Source: Marinomonas maritima (GTDB lineage Bacteria; Pseudomonadota; Gammaproteobacteria; Pseudomonadales; Marinomonadaceae). Taken from it: DNA of 64,000 nt. Location: NCBI RefSeq assembly GCF_024435075.2, contig NZ_JAMZEG020000001.1:868001-932000 (forward strand), given 5' to 3'. A program made the position numbers and the translations under genes. Positions 53,187 through 62,083 of this stretch are shown here, piece after piece. The notes under the pieces are model-generated. The model was given only the letters and a program-made list of their open reading frames with translations. It did no database searches and was not told where the DNA came from. Within the stretch, counting starts at the first letter, position 1. Every line of letters starts with the position of its first letter.

Positions 53187-54341
53187 ATGGATTTTGAGCT
53201 AAATGAAGATCAGCAGGCGTTTGCCAATATGGCGACGGCCTTCGCTCGTACTGAGCTTGAGCCGCATGCCGCCGAATGGGATCAACAGCATTTCTTTCCG
53301 GTAGAGGTGATCCGCAAAGCGGGTGAAATGGGTTTTGCGGCCCTGTATGCCCCCGAAGCCAGTGGCGGATTGGGGCTGAGTCGCTTGGATGCGAGCATTA
53401 TTTTTGAACGTTTATCTATGGGGTGTACGTCTACCACCGCCTATTTAACCATTCATAATATGGTCACTTGGATGGTGACTTCCTTCGCTCAACCTTCGGT
53501 CTTACAGGCCTATGGGGAAGCGTTAGTGAGTGCGCAAAAGCTCGGTTCCTATTGCCTCACTGAACCCAATGCGGGTTCGGATGCGGCCTCTTTGAAAACG
53601 ACCGCCAAGCAAGATGGCGACCATTACCTGCTCAACGGTAGCAAGGTATTTATTTCCGGTGCGGGCAGTACCGATGTGTTAGTAGTGATGGCTCGCACAG
53701 GTGGCCCCGGTGCGCGGGGTATTTCGGCCATCGTAGTGGATGCCCACAGTGAGGGCATTTCTTATGGTCGCGCGGAAGACAAGATGGGCTGGAACAGTCA
53801 GCCAACGCGCATGGTGTCATTTGATAATGTCAAAGTGCCCCTGAGTAATCTATTAAGCACGGAAGGCGAAGGGTTTGTTTTGGCCATGAAAGGCCTAGAT
53901 GGCGGGCGCATTAATATTGCTTCTTGTTCTATCGGTACGGCTCAGCAAGCGCTCAACCAAGCGCGTAACTATATGCAAGAAAGACAGCAATTTGGCAAGA
54001 AAATCGGTGATTTTCAAGGCTTGCAGTTTCGTTTAGCCGATATGGCGACTGAGCTGCTGGCGGCGCGGCAGTTGGTGCGTTTGGCGGCCAGCAAACTGGA
54101 TCGACAAGACCCAGATGCCACCACCTATTGTGCTATGGCTAAGCGCTTTGCCACGGATGTGGGCTTTCGGGTGTGTGATGACGCCTTGCAGATATTTGGC
54201 GGCTACGGCTACATTAAGGAGTACCCGCTGGAGCGTTATGTGCGTGATACACGGGTGCATCGAATCCTTGAAGGCACCAATGAGATTATGCGAGTGATTA
54301 TCGGTCGCCGTTTGTTGGCGGATACAGACACTGAATTTTAA
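53187..54341 (+). CDS. Acyl-CoA dehydrogenase, probable isobutyryl/2-methylbutyryl-CoA specific
   Basis: 384-residue FAD enzyme. It keeps the usual C-terminal catalytic glutamate (HRILEGTNEIMR), unlike LiuA, and has YCLTEPNAGSDAASLKT and GGYGYIKEYPLERYVRDTRVH. Proteins like ACAD8 in valine breakdown show this pattern. It is third in the ivd-like order, after mmsA. Electrons go to EtfAB encoded downstream. Confidence 0.9.
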   Translation: MDFELNEDQQAFANMATAFARTELEPHAAEWDQQHFFPVEVIRKAGEMGFAALYAPEASGGLGLSRLDASIIFERLSMGCTSTTAYLTIHNMVTWMVTSFAQPSVLQAYGEALVSAQKLGSYCLTEPNAGSDAASLKTTAKQDGDHYLLNGSKVFISGAGSTDVLVVMARTGGPGARGISAIVVDAHSEGISYGRAEDKMGWNSQPTRMVSFDNVKVPLSNLLSTEGEGFVLAMKGLDGGRINIASCSIGTAQQALNQARNYMQERQQFGKKIGDFQGLQFRLADMATELLAARQLVRLAASKLDRQDPDATTYCAMAKRFATDVGFRVCDDALQIFGGYGYIKEYPLERYVRDTRVHRILEGTNEIMRVIIGRRLLADTDTEF

Positions 54342-54342
54342 G

Positions 54343-54381
54343 ATATTGAATAGAAATCTTGAATAGAGATCTCGGATAGTA
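54343..54381 (+). repeat. Three imperfect 13-bp tandem units before the enoyl-CoA hydratase
   Basis: ATATTGAATAGAA, ATCTTGAATAGAG and ATCTCGGATAGTA follow each other in the 51-bp spacer and run into the Shine-Dalgarno AAGGAGAG. Confidence 0.65.
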
Positions 54382-54392
54382 AGGAGAGAAGC

Positions 54393-55202
54393 ATGTCAGA
54401 AACATCAAGCACCACATCGGCAACGACGAACAGCAACATCCTAGTTGAAAAATGCGGCCATGTGGCCTTGTTAACCATGAATAACCCTCCTGCCAATACT
54501 TGGACAGCCGCCAGCCTGCAAGCCTTGATTGATATCGTCAATGAGCTGAATGCAGACCGGTCGATTTGGAGTTTAGTGTTAACGGGTGCTGGGCAGAAAT
54601 TCTTTTCCGCTGGGGCAGATCTGAAGTTATTCGCCGATGGTGATCGTCAAGTAGCACGTGAGATGGCACGCTTATTTGGTTTGGCGTTTGAAGCCTTAAG
54701 CCAGTTTCGTGGAGTGTCGATTGCCGCTATTAATGGCTATAGCATGGGTGGCGGTCTGGAAGTGGCGCTGGCCTGTGATTTACGTTTGGCGGAAACACAG
54801 GCGGTAATGGCCTTGCCAGAAGCCAAAGTAGGCCTGTTACCTTGTGCTGGTGGCACGCAAAATCTGACTTGGTTAGTCGGTGAAGGCTGGGCAAAACGCA
54901 TGATACTGTGCGGTGAACAAGTGACCGCAGACAAAGCCTTAACCATAGGGTTAGTCGAAGAGGTGGTTGGCACTGGCGAAGTGTTGGAAAAAGCGTTGGC
55001 ATTGGCCGAGCAAGTGGCGCAACAGAGTCCCTCTTCTGTCACGGCCTGTAAACGCTTGATTCAACATGCCCGTTCCGCGCCTTTGCAGCAGGGGTATATT
55101 GTCGAACGCGAGTTGTTTGTTGATTTGTTTAATACCGCCGATCAAACGGAAGGGGTGCAGGCGTTTTTAGAAAAACGTCCACCACAATGGAAAAATTGCT
55201 AA
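54393..55202 (+). CDS. Enoyl-CoA hydratase
   Basis: 269-residue crotonase-fold enzyme with the oxyanion motifs KFFSAGADLKLF and INGYSMGGGLEVALACD, and ALPEAKVGLLPCAGGTQNLTWLVG; both general acid/base glutamates of classical hydratases can be seen (the first in GLEVALACD, the second in PEAKVG). Probably hydrates methacrylyl-CoA and tiglyl-CoA. About 20 Ser/Thr/Asn-rich residues precede the domain. AGGAGAG upstream of the ATG. Confidence 0.92.
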   Translation: MSETSSTTSATTNSNILVEKCGHVALLTMNNPPANTWTAASLQALIDIVNELNADRSIWSLVLTGAGQKFFSAGADLKLFADGDRQVAREMARLFGLAFEALSQFRGVSIAAINGYSMGGGLEVALACDLRLAETQAVMALPEAKVGLLPCAGGTQNLTWLVGEGWAKRMILCGEQVTADKALTIGLVEEVVGTGEVLEKALALAEQVAQQSPSSVTACKRLIQHARSAPLQQGYIVERELFVDLFNTADQTEGVQAFLEKRPPQWKNC

Positions 55203-55203
55203 C

Positions 55204-55237
55204 GACGAATTCTAGTTAATGACAAATACCAGTTAAG
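55204..55237 (+). repeat. Imperfect 17-bp tandem duplication
   Basis: Two adjacent 17-mers, GACGAATTCTAGTTAAT and GACAAATACCAGTTAAG, agree at 13 positions and fill most of the spacer between the hydratase and hydrolase genes. Confidence 0.55.
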
Positions 55238-55252
55238 GATGGGGAAACCGCT

Positions 55253-56362
55253 ATGAGTTGTGTGATTTTTACCGAACATGTCACGGCCAGTGGTCAATTT
55301 ATTGGCGAAATCTGCCTGAATTCAGAGAAAAACCTTAATGCGTTAACGCTCGACATGATAGAGCTGATCTTGCCCAAACTATCTCAATGGCAGGACGATC
55401 CTCGCATCAGCGCTGTGCTGTTGGACAGCGTTGGAGAAAAAGCTTTTTGCGCCGGAGGTGATGTGGTGAGCTTGCATAACGCCATCACCAGTGGTGTAGC
55501 AGAGGATAGTTTTGCCGAGACCTTTTTCACCCAAGAGTATCGGTTAGATTATTTAATTCATACTTACAGCAAGCCAATTATGTGTTGGGGCAGCGGCATA
55601 GTGATGGGCGGCGGTATGGGCTTGTACAGTGGTTGCAGCCATCGAATTGTCACCCAAAGCTCTCACTTGGCGATGCCGGAAGTCAGCATAGGCTTGTACC
55701 CTGATGTGGGTGGTAGCTGGTTTCTCAATCGTATGCCGGGACGTACCGGATTGTTTTTAGGATTAACAGGCAACGCCATTAATGCGGTCGATGCCGTGTT
55801 TCTTGGTTTGGCTGACAGGGCGATTGATCTGTCATTGCGTAGCCATTTGCTGCAACGCTTACAAGCCTCCGACTGGGTGGGTTCAGCTAGCCAAATTATT
55901 GATGGCATTTTACGTGACCTAGAGGCGGATTCGTTCGTGCACTTTAGCGAAATGGCAGCGCCGATTCAGCAGCATCAAGCTGTGATTCGCCAGCTGACTG
56001 ATCAAGACGATGTGGCGGGTATATTAGCCGCCTTGAACGCTTTTCAGACAGACGATCCTTGGTTAATACGGGCGAAAAAATCTGTGTCCCATGGTAGCCC
56101 AGTGTCAGTGTGTTTGATTAAACGCCAACTAGAGCGCTGCCGTCATTTATCGTTGAAAGAAGTCTTCCAACAGGAATTGAATGTCTCAGTGCAGTGTTGT
56201 CGTCAGAGGGAATTGCCAGAAGGTATTCGAGCCTTATTGATAGACAAAGACCGTCAGCCTAAATGGACATTTGCCACAGTCAAAGACGTAGATGCACAGT
56301 ATATTGATGGATTATTGACCTCACCATGGTCAAAAGATACGCATCCATTGGTCAATCTTTAA
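55253..56362 (+). CDS. 3-Hydroxyisobutyryl-CoA hydrolase
   Basis: 369-residue crotonase-family hydrolase that releases 3-hydroxyisobutyrate for MmsB. The HIBCH pattern is clear: KAFCAGGDVVSLH, GSGIVMGGGMGLYSGCSHRI, MPEVSIGLYPDVGGSWFLNRMPG, and the long C-terminal extension with SPVSVCLIKRQL. It lies between the hydratase and mmsB. Confidence 0.92.
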   Translation: MSCVIFTEHVTASGQFIGEICLNSEKNLNALTLDMIELILPKLSQWQDDPRISAVLLDSVGEKAFCAGGDVVSLHNAITSGVAEDSFAETFFTQEYRLDYLIHTYSKPIMCWGSGIVMGGGMGLYSGCSHRIVTQSSHLAMPEVSIGLYPDVGGSWFLNRMPGRTGLFLGLTGNAINAVDAVFLGLADRAIDLSLRSHLLQRLQASDWVGSASQIIDGILRDLEADSFVHFSEMAAPIQQHQAVIRQLTDQDDVAGILAALNAFQTDDPWLIRAKKSVSHGSPVSVCLIKRQLERCRHLSLKEVFQQELNVSVQCCRQRELPEGIRALLIDKDRQPKWTFATVKDVDAQYIDGLLTSPWSKDTHPLVNL

Positions 56363-56419
56363 TTGAGTTGGCCGTTCTTCACGGATGGCTTAACCATAAA
56401 AATAACAAGGGGTTAGGTT

Positions 56420-57316
56420 ATGGCTACTATAGGATTTATTGGTTTAGGCAATATGGGTGGGCCGATGGCGGCGAACCTTGTCAAGGCAGGTCATCAAGTA
56501 CAGGCGTTTGATTTGTCGGCGGCGGCGTTGGAGCACGCGGTGGCGGCGGGTTGTATTGAAGCAACCTCAGCGGTGAACGCCATTAATGATGCCTCTATTG
56601 TGATCACCATGTTACCGGCCGGTAAGCATGTGGAGGGTTTGTTGCTCACAGGGCCAACGCCCTTGTTTGATCATTTGGCAAAGGACGCGCTGGTCATTGA
56701 TTGCTCTACCATTGAAGCGGACATTGCTCGTTCTATTGCGGCAACGGCTGAAGCCCGTGGCATTGCCTTCATCGATGCACCAGTGTCGGGTGGTGTGGGA
56801 GGGGCGCAAGCGGGTACGTTGACCTTTATCGTCGGTGGTTCCACGGCCCAGTTTGATCGAGCCTTGCCAGTATTACAGAGTATGGGCAAAAACACTTTCC
56901 ATGCAGGTGATCATGGTGCTGGGCAGATAGCCAAAGCCTGTAACAATATGATGCTGGGCATCTTAATGGCGGGTACTTGTGAAGCACTCAATATGGGCAT
57001 GAAAAACGGCCTAGACCCCAAGGTGCTATCGGACATTATGAAGCAAAGTTCGGGTAATAACTGGGCCCTGCAAGTCTATAACCCAGTGCCAGGGGTGATG
57101 GAGAATGTACCAGCGGCCAATGGCTATCAAGGCGGCTTTCAGGTGGATTTGATGTTTAAAGATTTGGGGTTGGCGATGAATTTAAGTCAATTAAGTGCGT
57201 CTCCCACCCCTATGGGATCTGCCGCACGTGGCTTATTTAACCTGCATAAAGAGCAAGGTAATGGCCACTTAGACTTTTCCAGCTTGATTGGTCTTTATCA
57301 GCCAAAATCGTCTTAA
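56420..57316 (+). CDS. mmsB: 3-Hydroxyisobutyrate dehydrogenase
   Basis: NAD-dependent, 298 residues: Rossmann GFIGLGNMGGPMAANLV, substrate loop DAPVSGGVGGAQAGTL and the catalytic lysine in KACNNMMLG (K172). The product, methylmalonate semialdehyde, is used by MmsA. 57 bp after the hydrolase gene. Confidence 0.95.
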   Translation: MATIGFIGLGNMGGPMAANLVKAGHQVQAFDLSAAALEHAVAAGCIEATSAVNAINDASIVITMLPAGKHVEGLLLTGPTPLFDHLAKDALVIDCSTIEADIARSIAATAEARGIAFIDAPVSGGVGGAQAGTLTFIVGGSTAQFDRALPVLQSMGKNTFHAGDHGAGQIAKACNNMMLGILMAGTCEALNMGMKNGLDPKVLSDIMKQSSGNNWALQVYNPVPGVMENVPAANGYQGGFQVDLMFKDLGLAMNLSQLSASPTPMGSAARGLFNLHKEQGNGHLDFSSLIGLYQPKSS

Positions 57317-57392
57317 GAGATAGGGCTAGATAAACGCGAATGAATTTATGAACTCCCCCTATAGTAATAAGATTTGAGAGAGGAAAGATGCA

Positions 57393-58157
57393 ATGCAACT
57401 GAACAATAACGTCTGGGTGATTACCGGTGGTGCCCGTGGGCTAGGTGCTGGTATGGCGGCGCATTTGGCGTCTATGGGGGCGCATGTGGCGCTGATTGAT
57501 CTGGATGCCAGCGTATTAGATGCGACAGCCACGATGATAGCGAACCAGCACAGCGTCAAGGCGCAGGGGTATGTGTGTGATATCAGTGACGAAGGTCAAG
57601 TGGAGCGCACCTTCGCCAAGATTCGTGGCGACTTTGGTGGTATTCATGGGTTAGTGAATAACGCAGGCTTATTACGTGATGGCATGTTGATCAAGGTAAA
57701 AGACGGTGTGTTAACCGATAAAATGTCTTTGTCTCAGTGGCGCTCAGTGATTGACGTAAACCTAACGGGCAGTTTTTTATGTGGCCGTGAGGCCGCCGCT
57801 GTTATGGCTGAACAAGGTGATGGTGGGGTGATAGTGAATATGTCTTCCGTGTCCCGAGCGGGCAATATGGGTCAGTCCAATTATGCGGCCAGTAAGGCGG
57901 CTGTGGCCAGCCTAGTGGTGACTTGGGCGAAAGAATTGGCGCGTTATAAGATTCGTGTCGGCGGTATTGTCCCCGGTGTTGTGGCGACTGACATGACAGC
58001 GCAAATGAAACCAGAAGCCATTGAGCGCATGCTGGCGGCGGTGCCAGTACGCCGTTTAGGTGAAATTGGTGAAATCGCCCATAGCTTACAATATATAGTG
58101 GAAAACGATTATTTTACCGGCCGTATGATTGAAATAGACGGCGGATTAAGGTTCTGA
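57393..58157 (+). CDS. SDR oxidoreductase, probable 2-methyl-3-hydroxybutyryl-CoA dehydrogenase
   Basis: 254-residue classical SDR: TGGARGLGAGMA cofactor loop, NNAG (as VNNAGLLRDG), catalytic serine in NMSSVSRAG, and Y164-x3-K168 in YAASK. By position it matches ivdG in the Shewanella order and would oxidise the hydroxyacyl-CoA of isoleucine breakdown, giving the thiolase substrate. A FabG-like role cannot be excluded from the sequence alone. Confidence 0.88.
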   Translation: MQLNNNVWVITGGARGLGAGMAAHLASMGAHVALIDLDASVLDATATMIANQHSVKAQGYVCDISDEGQVERTFAKIRGDFGGIHGLVNNAGLLRDGMLIKVKDGVLTDKMSLSQWRSVIDVNLTGSFLCGREAAAVMAEQGDGGVIVNMSSVSRAGNMGQSNYAASKAAVASLVVTWAKELARYKIRVGGIVPGVVATDMTAQMKPEAIERMLAAVPVRRLGEIGEIAHSLQYIVENDYFTGRMIEIDGGLRF

Positions 58158-58187
58158 TGGACACTTATCTATATGCTAGATATTTGC

Positions 58188-58222
58188 CAATACAGGGTTT
58201 TATCAATACACAGGGCTTTAAT
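58188..58222 (+). repeat. Imperfect duplication in the SDR-etfB spacer
   Basis: CAATACAGGGTTTTAT is followed directly by CAATACACAGGGCTTTAAT, the same unit with a 2-bp insertion and a base change. Confidence 0.5.
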
Positions 58223-58295
58223 AATGGAGGATTGTGTAGACTTATTTGAGTTTAACCTGCTCCAGTCCGAATTTTTATTTCGAGGGAAATAACCA

Positions 58296-59048
58296 ATGAA
58301 AATCTTGGTCGCCGTAAAACGAGTCATAGATTACAACGTCAAAGTAAGGGTCAAAGCAGACCGTTCAGACGTGGATCTCACCAATGTCAAAATGGCCCTG
58401 AACCCCTTTTGCGAAATCGCCGTGGAAGAAGCCGTGCGCTTGAAAGAACAAGGTATCGCTAGCGAAATTGTCGTAGTTTCCATCGGCAGTAAAGCCTGCC
58501 AAGAGCAACTGCGAAATGCGTTGGCGCTAGGTGCTGATCGCGCCATTCAAATTGAAGCGCCAGATGGCCCGGATGGGTTATCCGTGGCGCGTCTATTGGC
58601 GAAAATCGTCGAAATCGAGCAGCCTAGTTTGATCTTACTGGGCAAACAAGCGATTGATTCGGACAATAATCAAACAGGTCAAATGTTGGCGGCATTATTG
58701 GATCGTCCACAGGCAACTTTTGCCTCTGAAATTAAGGTAGAAGGTGAGCAACTATTGGTGACGCGTGAAATAGATGGCGGTTTACAAACCTTAAAAGTGA
58801 CGCTGCCCGCCGTCGTCACCACGGATTTACGCCTTAATGAACCGCGTTATGCCTCTTTACCTAACATCATGAAAGCCAAGAGAAAACCGCTCGAAGTGAA
58901 GACGGCCGAAGAGCTGGGTGTGACGGTTGCCAGCAACATTACCTTGCTGGGTGTGGAACCTCCCGCCGAGCGTCAAGCTGGTATCAAGGTGGCCTCTGTG
59001 GCCGAGTTGGTGGAAAAGTTACGTAATGAAGCGAAGGTGATTGCATGA
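58296..59048 (+). CDS. etfB: Electron transfer flavoprotein beta subunit
   Basis: 250 residues, AMP-binding subunit of EtfAB, which accepts electrons from acyl-CoA dehydrogenases. MKILVAVKRVIDYNVKVR start, NPFCEIAVEEAVRLKE, and GKQAIDSDNNQTGQMLAALLD with PRYASLPNIMKAKRKP-type C-terminal segment. Overlaps etfA by 4 bp. Confidence 0.96.
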   Translation: MKILVAVKRVIDYNVKVRVKADRSDVDLTNVKMALNPFCEIAVEEAVRLKEQGIASEIVVVSIGSKACQEQLRNALALGADRAIQIEAPDGPDGLSVARLLAKIVEIEQPSLILLGKQAIDSDNNQTGQMLAALLDRPQATFASEIKVEGEQLLVTREIDGGLQTLKVTLPAVVTTDLRLNEPRYASLPNIMKAKRKPLEVKTAEELGVTVASNITLLGVEPPAERQAGIKVASVAELVEKLRNEAKVIA

Positions 59049-59974
59049 GTATTTTAATTCTTGCCGAACATGATAATCAGTCACTACAAGCGGTGACACT
59101 CAATGTGTTGGCGGCCGCACAGGCGATTGACGATGACATTACCGTGTTAGTGGCGGGTCATGAATGCGCTAGCGTGGCCGATCAAGTAGCGAAGATTGCT
59201 TGCGTCAGCACGGTATTGTTGGCGGATGCACCAGCCTACGCGCATCAGTTAGCGGAAAACGTCAGTAAATTAGTGTTTGAACAAGCCACGGATCACAGCC
59301 ATATATTGGCGGCCGCGACCACGAACGGTAAAAACATTCTGCCACGGGTGGCGGCGCTGTTGGGTGTTAATCAATTATCGGGTGTGATGGCTATTGAATC
59401 GGCTAGCCGTTTTAAACGGGCGATTTATGCGGGTAATGCCATTGCCACAGTAGAAAGTAGCGATGCCGTGAAAGTAATGACCATACGCGGCACAGCCTTT
59501 GACCCAGTGGCGGCCGATGGCGGTCAAGCGCATATAGAAACCATTGGCTCTGTCTACGACAGTGCTGATATCAGCTTTAGCCATGAAACCTTGGCCGTAT
59601 CGGATCGCCCTGAATTAACGTCTGCCAGCATTGTGGTGTCGGGTGGCCGAGGTCTGGCTAATGGGGAGAATTTCGAACTCTTGTATAAATTGGCCGATAA
59701 ACTGGGTGCCGCCGTTGGCGCTTCTCGTGCCGCCGTAGACGCTGGCTATGTGCCAAATGATATGCAAGTGGGGCAGACAGGTAAGATGGTCGCGCCTGAT
59801 TTGTATATCGCCGTCGGTATTTCCGGTGCTATTCAGCATCTGGCGGGTATGAAGGACTCAAAAATCATCGTGGCGATTAATAAAGACGCCGAAGCGCCTA
59901 TTTTTCAAGTGGCCGACTATGGGCTGGTGGCGGACTTGTTCGATGCGGTTCCCGAGCTTGAGAAAACGCTTTAA
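59045..59974 (+). CDS. etfA: Electron transfer flavoprotein alpha subunit
   Basis: 309 residues with the FAD-binding C-terminal half: VSGGRGLANGENFELL, GASRAAVDAGYVPNDMQVGQTGK, LYIAVGISGAIQHLAGMKDS and AINKDAEAPIFQVADYGLV. Probably serves LiuA and the dehydrogenase at 53187. Last gene of the plus-strand run, 24 bp before a terminator. Confidence 0.96.
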   Translation: MSILILAEHDNQSLQAVTLNVLAAAQAIDDDITVLVAGHECASVADQVAKIACVSTVLLADAPAYAHQLAENVSKLVFEQATDHSHILAAATTNGKNILPRVAALLGVNQLSGVMAIESASRFKRAIYAGNAIATVESSDAVKVMTIRGTAFDPVAADGGQAHIETIGSVYDSADISFSHETLAVSDRPELTSASIVVSGGRGLANGENFELLYKLADKLGAAVGASRAAVDAGYVPNDMQVGQTGKMVAPDLYIAVGISGAIQHLAGMKDSKIIVAINKDAEAPIFQVADYGLVADLFDAVPELEKTL

Positions 59975-59997
59975 AAAGTAGATCCCCTGTACTATTG

Positions 59998-60033
59998 ACC
60001 CGCTCTGGTTGTGCCAGTAGCGGGTTTTTTTTG
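59998..60033 (+). terminator. Rho-independent terminator after etfA
   Basis: ACCCGCTCTGG pairs with CCAGTAGCGGGT (one bulge), followed by eight T residues. Confidence 0.9.
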
Positions 60034-60163
60034 CCTGCTTTTGGGGTGAACTTTACCGGACGCTAAAGCCGCTGGGTACTAAAGTCATTAAAAACATGAG
60101 TCGCATGGGACCATTGTAAATAGCAAGTAAAATCAGTGTGAATTAATGTGTCTTTTATACCCA

Positions 60164-60191
60164 CGCCGGAAGGTGCTGCGGTTTTCCAGCC
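60164..60191. repeat. REP-like element
   Basis: GCCGGAA and TTCCAGC arms around a GGTGCTGCGG centre. It is the second good copy of the element at 32131-32156 (22 of 26 positions when that copy is read on the minus strand). The catabolic block lies between the two copies. Confidence 0.6.
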
Positions 60192-60202
60192 TGCATTTTA
60201 CG

Positions 60203-62035
60203 TCATGGTTTGCAGAGGGGGGTTGGGCTTCTTGGGTTTTTGGGAAAAAACTGCTCTGGGGCGCTGGCTTGGCGGTTGAATTGACGGGTATTTTTGTAGG
60301 GCATTTTCATAAAGCCCGATACCCCAAGGCCGTTAATCAGTGGAATGGCGCTGACAATTCTGGCTAAGGATTGGCTGAAGAGGTCTTCTTTGCTGGGGTC
60401 TAATAAAACGTAATAGCTGTGGATTTTCAAATGGGTCGGTAGGGCTTCAAAGATGATGAGACCTGTGTGGCGAATCCCATTGAGCAGGGCGATTTCTTGC
60501 ATAATAGCTGCGGGCAAGTGCAGTAGTTCGTCTGGGTCTTGGCCATCTTCAAAGTAAGAGTGGTTACGACTTTGGTCTTCGGTTAACGGCGCTTGTGTCA
60601 TATCAAACGGGATTAGCATATCAGTCGGTGGATAAAAGGCTTGCTGCTCGTTGGCGCGGTTAATATGGCGGGTGTTTTTCGCGTTAAACATGCAACATTT
60701 AAAGACACCGTCACGGTGAATTGCTCGGGCTAGCGTCACAATATTGTTCACCGCTGTGATAAAAGGGGTTTTCAAAGAGGCGTCTTTTAAGTGCAAACTA
60801 GAGTCTATGTAGACACCTTCATCTTCCCAACGAATCGCCAACCCACCGAGCACAGGGTATTTGCCTAAACGGCTGATCGCTCCGAGAAAGGCTCGTTCGG
60901 TATGGCCCATGCCGTGCATAAAGTTTTTGTAATATTTTTCCAGTTCCACATCATCCACTTCGGCCATCAAATAATGGTCGATATTGCCTTCTCGTAAAAA
61001 GCTTTTACGGGAGCTGTAGACCACGGTTTCCATGTCACTGAGTTCGTTAAAACTCCAAACTGGAATCTGTAATTTTTCCTCTTTAGTGGGTAGTTCAGGT
61101 ATCACCAAGCGCTGCATATTGGACATTTGCTTTAGCAGGTAATCACCCGCCAAGCTGCGTTGTGGGGCGTCCGCAGCCAATAAGGTTTGCAAGGTAATGG
61201 CGAACTCTTTGGGTAATCCCAGCGAAGTAGCGGGAATGGCATCGTAGCCATAACGGCAACTTTGGCCGGAGGCCAGGGCGTATAGCGTCCCCGCCGCGCC
61301 TTGTTCGTCGAATCGAGGTGAGCTGAGGCCACCATTAAGCTGCTCATCACCAATAAAATACACATCGCCTAACTTGGCGTTGGTTTGTTGTAAATCCTCG
61401 CTGAAAAAACTGAATTCTTGCCGACCTATGGCTTGCCCTTGGGCATCGATTTGGGCATAGACGCTGGAACCCCAGTCGATGAGTTTGATGGTTTCCGTTA
61501 GTGGATCAAAGACAATGTTGGAGGGTTTGATATCCCCATGCACTATGGCGCTTTGATCTGGGCTGTTGCGCAGGGTGTGTAACAGCGCCACTAGTTGGGC
61601 GGCTATCTTGATGACTAAGCGTGGCGATAAGCGGCCGTACTTTATCGAATAGGCTTCTAAATCCATACCTATTGCGCGTTCCATCATTAATACGGATTGC
61701 CGCGATATTTTAGTATATTCACTGACGGCCGGAATATGAGGATGCATGATTTGGCTCTGCATCCAAGCTTCGCCTTCCAAACGGTCTTGTATGTGCTGAG
61801 GCAGATTAATGCGGGAAAATTTAAACACATAGTCCGCGCCATCACTGGCGCGGCCCCCAAAGACAAACCCGTAGGCGCCCTTACCGATAAATTCAATATT
61901 GGAAAAACCCAGTAAACCGAGCTGATCCATACAAAGTTGCACCCAGTCTTTGATCTTTTGAGCGTCTTCATGGCTCATTAGATAAATCGACTGCTCTTCG
62001 TTGATATAGAACTGTTGCAGTAAAGGACGCGTCAT
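60203..62035 (-). CDS. Hanks-type Ser/Thr protein kinase downstream of the bkd genes
   Basis: 610 residues. The kinase domain covers about 45-310: glycine loop GKGAYG (51-56), K72 in YVFKFSR, catalytic loop HGDIKPSN (166-173), and DWG (187-189) in place of DFG, a change known from some kinase families. The C-terminal 300 residues match no family I know; they are mostly globular, with one Cys pair (KCCMF). No membrane segment. It begins 32 bp after the bkdB stop on the same strand, so it is probably co-transcribed. A role in controlling the branched-chain dehydrogenase is possible but unproven. Confidence 0.87.
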   Translation of the reverse strand: MTRPLLQQFYINEEQSIYLMSHEDAQKIKDWVQLCMDQLGLLGFSNIEFIGKGAYGFVFGGRASDGADYVFKFSRINLPQHIQDRLEGEAWMQSQIMHPHIPAVSEYTKISRQSVLMMERAIGMDLEAYSIKYGRLSPRLVIKIAAQLVALLHTLRNSPDQSAIVHGDIKPSNIVFDPLTETIKLIDWGSSVYAQIDAQGQAIGRQEFSFFSEDLQQTNAKLGDVYFIGDEQLNGGLSSPRFDEQGAAGTLYALASGQSCRYGYDAIPATSLGLPKEFAITLQTLLAADAPQRSLAGDYLLKQMSNMQRLVIPELPTKEEKLQIPVWSFNELSDMETVVYSSRKSFLREGNIDHYLMAEVDDVELEKYYKNFMHGMGHTERAFLGAISRLGKYPVLGGLAIRWEDEGVYIDSSLHLKDASLKTPFITAVNNIVTLARAIHRDGVFKCCMFNAKNTRHINRANEQQAFYPPTDMLIPFDMTQAPLTEDQSRNHSYFEDGQDPDELLHLPAAIMQEIALLNGIRHTGLIIFEALPTHLKIHSYYVLLDPSKEDLFSQSLARIVSAIPLINGLGVSGFMKMPYKNTRQFNRQASAPEQFFPKNPRSPTPLCKP

Positions 62036-62041
62036 GGGCTT

Positions 62042-62083
62042 GTCTTAGTTGAGTCGTCTTAGTTGGGTCATCTTAGTTGAGTC
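62042..62083. repeat. 14-bp tandem repeat x3 over the bkdB stop codon
   Basis: GTCTTAGTTGAGTC, GTCTTAGTTGGGTC and ATCTTAGTTGAGTC stand in a row. The third contains the end of bkdB and the second contains its stop codon. Confidence 0.9.
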
